Made by a program: the position numbers and the translations under genes
Assembly (NCBI GenBank): GCA_024138015.1
Contig: JAMXBB010000011.1
Location: 36,130,989 to 36,194,988 of the forward strand
From: Lumnitzera littorea
Taxonomy: Eukaryota; Streptophyta; Magnoliopsida; Myrtales; Combretaceae
DNA length: 64,000 nt
Direction: 5' to 3'
In this document: one piece after another, positions 12,596 through 22,679 of the stretch
Layout of the letters: every line of letters begins with the position of its first letter
Position numbering within the stretch: position 1 is the stretch's first letter
The notes under the pieces: generated by a model
The model's input: the letters and a program-made list of their open reading frames with translations, nothing else
Told to the model about the DNA's origin: nothing
The model's database searches: none

Positions 12596-13204
12596 ACAGA
12601 AATAATAGGAAGATTTGGCTTTCTCAAAAGAACAATTTGAAGAAGATCTTGTGACATTTCAACATGCAAGATTGTAAGTCAATCTCTATCTTGCTTCCTA
12701 TTAACTTTAAGTTATCCTCCTATATGAGCCCTAGCAATGAAGAAGAGAGGAATGAGATGTCTCGAGTACCGTATGCATTAGCAGTAGGAAGCTTAATGTT
12801 CGCTATGATATGTATAAGACCAAACATTGCACATGTAGTAAGAGTGGTTAGTCGGTACATGGCGAATCTTGGTAAGGAGCACTGGAATGCCGTAAGGAGG
12901 ATCTTAAGATATATTAAAGGGACCTCAAATGTTGCATTACGTTACGGAGGATCAAACTTAATTGTCAGAGGTTATGTTGATTTTGATTATGCAGGAGATC
13001 TTGATAAAAACAAATCCACTACAAGTTATGTGTTTACACTTGTTAGCGGAACTACAAGTTGGATTTCAAAGTTGCAATTTGTTATGGCTACATTAACAAC
13101 ATAAGCAAAATATATAGCAGCTACATAAGGTAATAAAGAAGTAATATGGTTAAAAATCGCCTTAGAGGAACTTGGGCATGAATAAGAGACAATCTTATAA
13201 CTCG

Positions 13205-14056
13205 TTCACTTCACGGAATATAATGAGAGGGAATACAATTGGAATTGAAATTCTGTGAGGAATGAAATAAGAGTGTAATATATATTACTTTATTTAATTG
13301 GATTTATAAGCAATTTAAGAATAAATATGAACTATAATTTTAATGACTAAATTATTATTGGTTTATTTTCTTTCTCAACTAATCCTAAAGTAATTGGTGG
13401 TGGTTGATGGCGGTGGTGGCAGCGATAGTTGTGGCAACAACAATTGGTGGCGGTAATGGTAATGGTGACTATGATGGTTACAGTGGTTGGCGACAGTAGC
13501 AGCAGTGGTAATGGCAGTAGCGACGGTGGTTAGTGGTGATAGTAGTAGTGGCTATGGTGATTAGTGATAACAGTAGCAACAACGATAGTAGTAACAGTAG
13601 TTGCAATGGTGGTGGCAATAGTAGTAGTAGTGGTGACAGTGGTAGTAGTTACAATGGTGATGGTGGCAACGGCAATTAGTGGTGGCGGTAGCAATTACGG
13701 TGACAGCGGTAGCAGTGGCGGTGGCGGTGGCGGTGGTAGTGGTAGTTGGTAGTGGCAGTGGCAGTAGCTGCTACGATGGCAATAGTGGTAACGATAGTTG
13801 GCGGTGGGGATAGTGATGGCGGTAGTGGCGGCAATTGGTGTTGGTGGTAGTAGCGGTGATGGCAACGGCGACAGCAGCAATGATGGCGGCAGCAGTGGTG
13901 ATAGTGGTGAGGAATTGTGATTCCTTAGTTAAATTAAAAAATCCTTATTATGTTATTTCAAGTAATAAGGATTTCTATAAAATTGCAATTTTGTGATAAA
14001 AAACCAAGTGAACGTCGTAATAAGGAAGAAATGAAATTCTAATTCCCCCTAAGTGA
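13205..14056. mobile_element. MITE-like insertion within Copia H RNase H
   Basis: Copia RNase H sequence is interrupted between about 13190 and 14060. The ends look like an imperfect inverted repeat: the left end reads TTCACTTCACGGAAT then, further in, GGAATTGAAATTC; the right end, on the opposite strand, reads TTCACTTAGGGGGAAT then AGAATTTC. No protein-coding frame is present, and the interior is mostly a degenerate trinucleotide tract. I could not fix the target duplication, so family and exact borders are uncertain. Confidence 0.4.
13392..13915 (+). repeat. Degenerate GGT/AGT/GGC trinucleotide tract
   Basis: About 520 bp of imperfect triplet repeats dominated by GGT, GGC, AGT, GAT and CAA-type units, far more GC-rich than its surroundings. 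The open frames it gives (Gly/Ser-rich or Val/Thr-rich) are by-products of the repeat and not genes. Confidence 0.85.
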
Positions 14057-14374
14057 ATATGCCATTATTGTTTTGTGATAGTTAGAGTGCACTACATCTT
14101 GCAAAAAATCCAACCCTTTATCCAAAAACTAAACATATACGGGTTTAATATCACTTTGTTTATGAGAAAGTTAAAGAAAGAACCATAGATATGCAAAAGA
14201 TTTACACTAAGGACAACATTGCAAACTTCATGACAAAGGTAGTCAACAACAATAAGTTTATATGGCGTCGATCCTCTTGTAGCCTAATAGAAACATAAGC
14301 AACATGGAATGGTAAGGTAGAAAGAATGGCATGAAGATATGACTGATTCTTAATCAAACCTTCAAGTGAGAGAT

Positions 14375-14882
14375 TGTTAACAAAATGAGCTCCATCAATG
14401 CTCATTGATACCAACAATGGGAAAGAAAGAAAATTACTAAGCCTATAAGATATAAGTTTGAAAATTTACCATGCACTTTTTTACTATGTATAATATAATT
14501 TCATACATTCATATATGGTGTTTACATTAGAGAATTCATCTATAAATAGGCTTGATTTGAGCACTTGAAAATCATCCTAACAATCTCCAAACATTTCACT
14601 TCTTGTGTTAGAAAGTGAAGAAGTAGAGAGAGTAATGAGTTTTCTCCTATTATAAAAGAGAGAATATTATATTGTTTTCTCCTTTATAATAGAGAGAAGT
14701 TGTAATATTAAATTTCTCATAGTGAAATTCTTCTACCTTTGGTTGTGGTTTTTACCCTAAATTATTTTAGGGGTTTTCCATGTAAAATCTATGTATTTAT
14801 TTTCTATATTATTATTATTCTCAAATTTATTAGTTGCAGTTTTGTTCTATTCAAGCTTATTCATAGGCAGTATTCCACTACG
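14375..14882 (+). repeat. Copia H 3' LTR
   Basis: It begins TGTTAACAAAATG straight after a purine-rich CAAGTGAGAGAT tract and ends near ATTCCACTACG. It matches 8835-9340 end to end with scattered substitutions and a few small indels. The TATA box recurs at 14541-14548. The terminal CA of the partner is CG here if the GATTT target duplication is accepted. Confidence 0.88.
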
Positions 14883-17320
14883 GATTTCTTACTCTTGCTT
14901 GTTTGTTCTCAAGTGCAATCATAAATGGCATCGGGCTAGAATGCATCTAATTCCCATAATTTAGTTTCAAGTTATAGAGCTGTATGACACCCTAAGGGAG
15001 ACATAAGAGGAACTAATGGATGCTTTAAGTATTAATTTCCTAGTCAAATTCACTAGCCTATTTGAAGCAGTAAACAAACCTAATTGAAATAATGGATTAT
15101 TAGGCACCAACAATACATGAAATGTTGATTCTCATGCTTTAACAACAATAAGTTCCGATATTTTCCATGCCCACAACATTTCTACTGACTAACGATTAGT
15201 TGAAGATGTGTTACTTTGTGACTTTGTGAACGATATAGAGGAAATCATGGCGTTTTTGCAGACAAAGAACTCGTTAGGAGTAGGATACCTAGATATCAAG
15301 GATAATTGCAATTGGAGAATGATAAAATTTGTTATTGCTCCATTGTAATGGGCATGGATAGTGAGGAACCCATAGCATCTCATTTTCTTAAGTTATTTAT
15401 AAGAAATATAAGGAGAGTAAATTCTTAATGCAAATAGGATGCGGTTAAGAAAGTCCTTTAGTTTATTAAACTAGATTGGTTATCTCTTTGGAAACAAAAA
15501 TTGATGCTAATACTTCTTATCAATTCTTTTGTTGTTTGAGCTATGGAAGATATATTTGCTTATCAACAATTGATAGGTGAGGAGGTATGATGGTGGTATA
15601 TAACTCAACATTACTTAATGTTCAGTATGTCAATCAATCTAGCTAAGAGATGATGCTTATGATTTAGGTTTCTTGTTTTTCTTTTTCTTTAGATTTTAGT
15701 GTAATATATGCAAGTTAACTTTTTCAAAGTATGTTGTTTTATGAGAAATGTTAAGAGAAAGGGCTCAATTGATAGGAGATCATCCATGGTGTATTGTGGA
15801 TGACTTTAATGAGATTACTTCATTACATGAAAAGTAGGATAGTGTAACATGTGATAATAGCCAAATGCAGCAAGATTTTGGTTTACATGATTTAGGTTTT
15901 CTTGGTCTTAAATATACATGGACAAATAGAAGAAAATTAGTTGATCTCGTACAAATAAGAATAAATTGGGTGTGAGCTAATTATTCTTTGAAGCAATTAT
16001 ATCTCAAAGTACTAGTAAAGCATTTGCCACACTGGCCTTCTAACTATGTAACTTTACTTGTTGAAACTTATCTACTTATTTACAGCCTAAGAGATAAACA
16101 ACCATTTTGATATTAGCTAATGTAGCTTATACATCCATAATTTATGGGGCTTGTTTAAGGAATATGGTTATGAAATGAAGTTCTTTTGAGGTATCCTCAT
16201 AAGTCTTCTCCAAGGAAGTTTAGCAATGGAATAAGGTGGTGTTTGGCAATATAAATTTTGAAAAGAAGAGTATACTAGTGCACTTGATTGGAGTAAAAAA
16301 AACCCTTAGCGTGATTTTCTTGTCTTGCTTGAGGCTGAATTGAGAGATTATCTAGCAACATTGCATGCATGTGAAGAAATTCTTTGGAAAACAAAAGTTA
16401 GGATAAATTGGGTGAGAGATGGTGAATGCAATACTAAATACTACTACTCCTTAGTACTTGCTAGGTGTACAAAAAATAAAATTGTTAGCTTGTAAGATTT
16501 GGTGGGGAACTCGATTCATGATGTTGAGAACCTTAAGAGACATGTTAGGCTATTTTGAGCATATGTTCACCTCTGCTCATGCTTTTAGCGCAATTAACAA
16601 TCCAATTCCGTTGGAGTTGCATGGAGGGTTAACAAAAGAACAAGCTAACCAATTAGTTCGACCATTGGATGATAAGGAAGTTGAGTCGACACTAAAAATT
16701 ATGAATCTACGGAAAGCCTTAGATAAGGATGGATTGCATGCAATGTTCTTCCAGTCTTGTTGGCATATCATTGGCAAGTCAATGATTGATTTGATGAGAC
16801 AAGTGTTTACTTATCGGGAGATGCCTACTAAGTTATGTAGCACATTGCTTGTGTTGATCGCTAAACAAGTAGGTGCTACTATACCATTGCAATAATAGGC
16901 CAATTAGCCTTTGCAATACCATAAAGAAGCTTTTTAGAAAGCTTTCGAAGTAGAGATTTAGGCTGATTTTAGACCATATCATTTGTCCAATGCAAGGAAG
17001 TTTTACATCAAGGCGGAAGGTTTTTGATCATATATTATTACTTATGTGAGAAGTGATGCATTCCTTTCGGAAAAAGAAAGGAAAGAAAAACTACGTGATA
17101 ATTAAAGTAGATTTAGAAAAGAGCTTTTGATCAAATAGGGTAGAGTTCTATTCAATGGGCCTCACTGAGTCTTCATATATCTCAAGAGTGGGTACAACTT
17201 GTGCTTAATTGTATTGCTTAATCATCAATTGAGGTTTTGATAAATGAAGCAACTCTTGATCCATTTAAGGCCACTAGGGAAGTTAGGTAAGGGGATCCAT
17301 TGTCCCCTTATCTATTCATA
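14883..17320 (+). pseudogene. LINE 5' part (ORF1 end, endonuclease, RT start), plus strand
   Basis: The plus-strand LINE resumes after Copia H. At ~15770-15970 it has an APE-type endonuclease tail (GDHPWCIVDDFNEIT, then LGLKYTWTNRRKLVD). At ~16385-16445 comes a link block (KVRINWVRDGECNTKYYYS). RT follows at 16458-17320 (KIMNLRKALDKDG, FFQSCWHIIGKSM), ending in GDPLSPYLFI. There it stops dead at 17320 against an inverted copy of its own endonuclease-downstream region. Only 16458-16895 is open; the rest is full of stops. Confidence 0.8.
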
Positions 17321-19560
17321 ATTTCCTTAAACAAGCCTCATAAATCCCAGATGCATGAGCTACATTGGTTGACATAAAATTGGTTGTTTATTCTTAGGCT
17401 TTAAATAAGTGTATAAATTTCAACAAGTAAAATTGCATAATCAAAAGGCAAATGTGGTAAATGTGGCAAATGCTTTGCTAGTGCTTTGGGATATAATTAC
17501 TTCCAAGAATAATTAGCCTACTCCCAATCTATTTTTATTTGTATTTGTATGAGATCGACCAATTTCCTTCTATTCGTCCATGTATATTTAGGACCAAGAA
17601 AACCTAAGTCATTAGATCACAATCTTACGTACATTTGTCTATTATGGTAGGTTACACTATCCCACTTTTCATGTAGTAAAGTGATTTTATTAATGTCACC
17701 TACAATACACCATGGACGATCTCCTATTAATTTAGCTTGTTTGTTTGTTTTTTTTTTTTTTAAGTTTCCCATAATAATAACCTAGTTTCAAGAAGTTGAT
17801 TTGCATATATCACAGTAAAATAATAGGAAAAAGAGAAGGGAAAAACCCGAATCATGAGCATCATCTCCTAGCTAGATTGATCGACCTACTGGACATCAAG
17901 TAATGCTGAGTTATACATCACCATCGTACCTCCACGCCTATCAGTTGTTGGTAGGTGAACATATTCTCCATAGCTTAAATGACAAAAGAATTAATAAGAA
18001 GTATTAACATCCATTTTTGTTTCCAAAAGAGCTAACATATCTAGTTTGATAGACTGAAGGAATTCCTTGACCACATCCTGTTTGTGTTAGGACTTTACTC
18101 CCCTTATATTCCATATAAGTAACTTAAGAGCACGAGCTGCTATGGCTTCCTCACTATCCATGTCCATTACTATGGAGCGATAACATATTTTATCATTCTA
18201 GTTGCCAATTATCCTTGATATCCACGTATAGCTCCTAGTGAGTTCTTTGTCTGTAGAAATACCATGGTTCTTCCGAATCGTTCGCAGAGTAACGCATCTT
18301 CGACTGATTGTGAGTCAACAGAAATGCTGTGGGCATGGAAAATATTAGAACTTCTTGTTGTTGAAGCACCATATATTGTCGGTGCCTAATAATCCATTAT
18401 TTTGGTTGGGTTTGTTTGCTACTCTGGATAGACTCTAGTGAATTTGATCAGGGAAATAATGTTCAAAGCAACCATTAGTCCCTCTTATGTATCAACCAAA
18501 GTGCCATACAACTCCGTAACCTGAATTCAAATTTTGGGAACAAGAGGAATTGGGTATGAACTCTCTCGAGCCAATTTTGGGTGCAATAGATACATTATGG
18601 CTCGATGCCACTTGCCATTGCACCTGACAACAAACAGGCAACAGCTTATGTATCAACCGATAGTAGCAGATGTATGCATGGGGCATATAGCTATTACATG
18701 TTTTGAGATGTGCAAGGCTTAATCAACTCTTTCCTTTCATCGGCCGTGAAAGTCACTCTTTTGTGTCCCGATCGTAAAGGGAATTCTGGCCACTGCTCGC
18801 CATCCATTTGATCTACTAAGTCATCCATAGCATTATTGCCTAGACTATCGTCTTGAGCAAATAAAAAAATAAATAGAGGCATAGGATTTGGGAACCCAAT
18901 ACATGAGCTTATCCTTATAAGTTGGAGCAAGTGCTTGCTCCACCGACAGATTTCTAGGAGACAAATCGCCATAATCGTTCAATCGAGCCTGATCCCCAAT
19001 AGTCAAGGACGCTTAAATAAGAAGATTCAGTTAGAGAAGCTGATTCAGGGGTAGAAAAGATTTCAGAAGCAAATGGATTAAAGCGTTTTTTTTTTTTTTT
19101 TTTTTTTTTGCTGGATATACAGAATGAGAACTACAAGAAGGCGAAGAGACTTGAGAGGTACTCATGGTTTTTGCACCAACAGTGGATATTCTGTTCGTAG
19201 ACCGTAATCTTGGATCTAGGTTAATTCATTTGGTACTCAAATTCGACTACTACACTATTTGATTCTATTCTGGTTTGTCCATTCATGCGTTCATAATGAC
19301 AAAATTTTCTCACTGCCCTTTCTGTAATCTTTAAATCATCTACTCATGCTCAAGTTCTTTCAATGGATACTTCGGACATGCATCTGTTGCATGCCCATTA
19401 CTACATGAGGCATTCAGCTCTATTTCCTTGGTGGACACAATAAAAATGCACATCATATAGCTTGTCATTTCTTCGACCCATCAAATTAAGATGTCATAAC
19501 CTTATTTTGTTGAACATGGTTCCTCGCATCTTTCTTGACTTTCTAAGTATTCCATTTGTC
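17321..19560 (-). pseudogene. LINE 5' part (ORF1, endonuclease), inverted copy
   Basis: On the minus strand from ~19560 leftwards come an ORF1-like stretch with a CCHC-like HFYCVHQGNRAEC (~19440), an open run at 18972-18694, then the start of ORF2 near 18130 with IWNIRGVKS. Endonuclease blocks ALLETKMDVNTSY, RRGGTMVMY, GDRPWCIVGDINKIT and KYTWTNRRKLVD follow down to ~17520. It continues to 17321, where it meets the plus-strand LINE. It is homologous (inverted) to about 14890-16170. A poly(T) run at 19086-19109 lies inside it. Confidence 0.75.
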
Positions 19561-20990
19561 TCATGATTAGAAAGAGTACGATAATAACCTAACTTCCTGT
19601 AAATCAGTCACATGAATTGTGTTGAGATACTTCCCTCCATGCCTTCTTTGGTATCCTATGTCCTTTGATTTATTTAAGTCGTTATTAAATGACAGGTTCC
19701 CATATGAGACTTATTCTTGGCCAATTTATCTAAATCATGCTTCCCTCCTCATCTATTGCCTAGGTCTCTCTCTAATACCTTCACTTTTTATTTTATCCGT
19801 TCTTGAGTGATTGCTAATATTATGGTAGAGTGTAATATATGTTTACCATTCCTAAAAATAAAATTAAATCAATATAAACTATATAATTTTAATTACCTAA
19901 ATACTAATGCAAAATCGTACTTCAAATAAAAAAACTCGCATATATTTCATGTGACTTTAAAACTTTACTAATTCGCTTGCATGTATGACATGCGATTTAG
20001 CTCCATAAATATTTTTCACGTTTTAAAATACACCAAAATTGCAAGCAACAAATGCCATAGAGCTACACATATCTTTTGCACAATATCGGCAAGCTCTAAA
20101 TACATGTAAATTGCATAAATAAGATGAAAATTTTGCCTAAATCGCATGTAAAAAATGCGATAACACAAATGTGTATGTTGAATACATGTAAGGGAAAAAT
20201 TGCTCATGAAAATGCGATTTTATAATGGTATTTATATAATTAGTGTTTATATAATTAAATTAATAATGAATTGGTAAACATGCGAATTTCTCTATTATGA
20301 CCGTACAATAAAACTTACTTTTAAACTTAAAAGGTACGCCTTATATTGTATGCTTGTGTCACGTAAAAATGTCTTTTTTACAATACACTAAAAAAAAAAA
20401 AAAGAAAAAAGAAAGAAAAACACCCATAGGAGAAGATGGAAAATTTCCGCAACGCTAGAAATTCCAATGATGACAATTTACTTATAGGAAATATAGAAAC
20501 ATTTATACATAGTGGTTAATGGTCGGCTACGACTAGTATAAAATGTACTCGTTGAATGGTAATTTGTGTTTCTTCTGTTTCTGTTCAAACAGGATGTTGA
20601 ATAGATCTATTTTTATCTTATCATAATTAATCATGATCAACATGGTTATTGGAGAATCAAAATTGCGAAGTGAAAATTCATGCATTACGAGGGGCATAAT
20701 TGTACTTTCAACTTTGTGATCCCTTATTTTGGCTACCACACTATTTAAACAATATGCCAAATCGAGACCAAAAGGATGGGAAAAAAAAAAAAAGGAGAAG
20801 GAGCAGGGAATGGGGGAAAAAAGAAAAGAACAGAAGGACCCAAATGCTTTGATGATTTCTGATGCTGCTAGTAGCATTTAAAGGTTTCTAGATTCATTCT
20901 CAAAAGTCCTCAAGGACTCCCTCGAAATTGGATTCAATGAATGGAAACCAAACAAGCTCTTGGCTCGGTTCTAGCTATATAGGATTAAAC
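19561..20990. other. AT-rich spacer left of the polyamine transporter
   Basis: The LINE signal fades near 19560-19800. The rest is AT-rich with poly(A)/poly(T) runs (20389-20420, 20785-20796) and only spurious frames. The part nearest 21000 probably includes the 3' UTR and terminator of the transporter, but I cannot place the polyadenylation site. Confidence 0.5.
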
Positions 20991-21103
20991 CTGGATAGGG
21001 ATTAATTCAATGCCTCCATATAAATTTTTGTATGTCACTAACTTAAAACACTGGATGAATGAAATGTGCACAAAACCTTGATTGAGATTGATGATATCAA
21101 GAG

Positions 21104-21130
21104 ACAGAGAGAGAGAGAGAGAGAGAGAGG
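21104..21130. repeat. (GA)n microsatellite
   Basis: A run of about thirteen GA units, downstream of the transporter stop and probably within its 3' UTR. Confidence 0.9.
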
Positions 21131-21196
21131 AAACTGCAAGACAGTAAGAGAATACCATTGGAAGCAAAAGAAAACTTACAAGGAAGAACTCTACCT

Positions 21197-22606
21197 TCAT
21201 GGGTGATTACACTGGTGATAAGCAGGATAGAATTCTGGAAGATCAGAACTTATGCTATACTTGACCCATCTCTTTTTCTCAGTGTATCTAAGGCATGGTT
21301 CCAAAACGAGCCCCACTATCACAGCCAAGATGCTTATAACCATAACTTTTCCTGAAGCTAGCCCCACAACGAGAAGCAGCAGCGCCGTTGGAGGTATACA
21401 CATCAAAACTGATCCTATGGTACCAAGTGGAATCTTGTAGGGCCTGGCCGCTGCAGGATGCCTGATCCGTAGTTTCACAAAGGCAACAAATTCCATGATC
21501 ATTCCAAAACAGTACAGGAAGTTCTCAGCAGCCACTATCTCTTGAAAGCTCAGCCATGATAGCAAAACCACACCCGAGGCGGAAAATATTATCCCGACAA
21601 GTGGGGTTCCATGACGTGACCTCTTGGCAAAGAACTCGGGGAGCATCCCTCGCTCTGCCATCCCAAGAAGTTGAAAAGAGTCGCTGCTCATTTCAGCCAC
21701 AAACATTCCCATGTTCGACAGTGCGGAAGCGGCTTGGACCCAACTCATCAACCAAACACCTCCAAGCATCCTAGCAATGTCTGAGAAATACCCATCCGAC
21801 CACAGCTCCCTATCAACTGTTATTGCACCAGTACCGACAAGAAGAGGAAAAAAGTAGCTAAAGACTACCAACAAAAGAGCATAAAAAAGGGCTCTTGGAA
21901 GAGTTTCACTTGGCTTATCAACTTCTCCAGCCAGAGTGCTGATGGAGTCCCAGTAATTCAGGTTCCAGAAAAGAGTGTTTAAGTACAAACCCCAATTAAC
22001 ATTACTGAGATCAACAATAAACCACCTTGAAGGTTCCAGTTTCGGGATTGCCACAAAACCCATGATCACAAAAGGAAGAAGTGAAATAACTCCTAGCAAT
22101 ATTGCAAGCCAACCAACTATGGTCATTCCACGATAATTCATATAGGTGAGAGCCAAAGTCAATACAAGAACAGCTATAGTCCTAGGAAGACCACTTTCTA
22201 AAGCTGGGATAGCCGATTTCAGATAGTCTAAGAACAAAACAGGATACAATGCATTATCTATAACACCACTCAGCCATTTCATCCAACCTTGTTGAAATCC
22301 CCAATAAGGACCCAAAGCTGACGAAACCCAAACCACATAGCCTCCATTCTCAGGGAACATAGTACCCATTTCGGCAGTGATTAAGGCTTCTGGAATGCTC
22401 CATACAAGTGGAAAAACCAGAAAACCAACAAGAGCTAAGAGAGGACCAGCAGCTTTAACACTATCTTCCACTCCAAATGGACCCCCAGAAACTTCATAAA
22501 AGATGAGGAAAACAAGAGGTATGATTGAGACCTTATGAAACTTCTCTGCTTTCAGGGGAGAGCCTTCCTCCAGTAATGGATTGTCAGCATTGCTGTGTAC
22601 AGGCAT
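21197..22606 (-). CDS. PUT: Polyamine uptake transporter (LAT/PUT family, APC superfamily)
   Basis: An intronless frame of 469 codons encodes a multi-spanning membrane protein that imports polyamines (spermidine, putrescine; paraquat in some homologues). It closely resembles Arabidopsis PUT1-PUT3 (LAT family). A short hydrophilic N-terminus leads into IPLVFLIFYEVSGGPFG at about residues 29-45 (TM1). Further family blocks are FPENGGYVVWV, PYWGFQQGWMKWLSGV, LFWNLNYWDSISTLAGEV, MFVAEMSSDSFQLLGMAERG and IFSASGVVLLSWLSFQEIV. Twelve membrane spans are likely. I chose the ATG at 22604-22606 (MPVHSNADNP). The upstream in-frame ATG at 22714 would add 36 residues unlike the family and lies across a good splice acceptor. 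No lesion is visible, so it is probably functional. Which PUT paralogue it is cannot be decided here. Confidence 0.95.
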   Translation of the reverse strand: MPVHSNADNPLLEEGSPLKAEKFHKVSIIPLVFLIFYEVSGGPFGVEDSVKAAGPLLALVGFLVFPLVWSIPEALITAEMGTMFPENGGYVVWVSSALGPYWGFQQGWMKWLSGVIDNALYPVLFLDYLKSAIPALESGLPRTIAVLVLTLALTYMNYRGMTIVGWLAILLGVISLLPFVIMGFVAIPKLEPSRWFIVDLSNVNWGLYLNTLFWNLNYWDSISTLAGEVDKPSETLPRALFYALLLVVFSYFFPLLVGTGAITVDRELWSDGYFSDIARMLGGVWLMSWVQAASALSNMGMFVAEMSSDSFQLLGMAERGMLPEFFAKRSRHGTPLVGIIFSASGVVLLSWLSFQEIVAAENFLYCFGMIMEFVAFVKLRIRHPAAARPYKIPLGTIGSVLMCIPPTALLLLVVGLASGKVMVISILAVIVGLVLEPCLRYTEKKRWVKYSISSDLPEFYPAYHQCNHP

Positions 22607-22679
22607 CTTGATGGAAGTCTGCTTTATCAAGGGGCTCCTCTGTTTCTGTTTTGCAATAATATTCAAAATGCTTAGCTTC
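22607..22679 (-). other. PUT 5' UTR, second exon (proposed)
   Basis: On the minus strand the sequence TTTCTTTCATATCTTAG ends at 22680, a pyrimidine-rich acceptor. The 73 bases from there to the ATG would be leader. This reading explains why the in-frame extension upstream of MPVHSN looks unlike the family. Confidence 0.45.

Larger units (their letters stand above)
12664..14250 (+). pseudogene. Copia H RNase H, split by a MITE-like insert
   Basis: The run 12664-13104 carries SRVPYALAVGSLMFAMI, ILRYIKGTSNVALRYGG, GYVDFDYAGDLDKNKST and GTTSWISK, the usual copia RNase H signatures. After IALEELGHE near 13180 the sequence leaves the family, and it resumes near 14060 with LLFCDSxSALHLAKNPT. The gap of ~850 bp is the inserted element described at 13205-14056. 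Confidence 0.8.
8835..14882 (+). mobile_element. Copia H: TNT1-like Ty1/copia LTR retrotransposon
   Basis: This is a complete but inactive Ty1/copia element in the usual order: LTR, PBS, gag, protease, integrase, RT, RNase H, LTR. It starts TG and is flanked by GATTC (8830-8834) and GATTT (14883-14887), a probable 5-bp target duplication with one change. The LTRs (8835-9340 and 14375-14882) differ at perhaps 7-8% of sites by eye, so it is not a recent insertion. Protein blocks resemble the tobacco TNT1 Pol family. Stops and frameshifts occur throughout. A MITE-like insert of ~850 bp splits the end of RNase H. It sits in a plus-strand LINE segment. Confidence 0.9.

Noticed and set aside
13564..13880. 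Gly/Ser-rich and Pro-rich open frames on both strands
   Set aside because: They arise from the GGT/AGT/GGC triplet tract; every frame of such a repeat is open, and no start context or family match exists.
20533..20877. Minus-strand 114-codon open frame near the transporter 3' end
   Set aside because: Low-complexity Phe/Lys-rich translation from poly(A)/poly(T) runs, with no recognisable motif.
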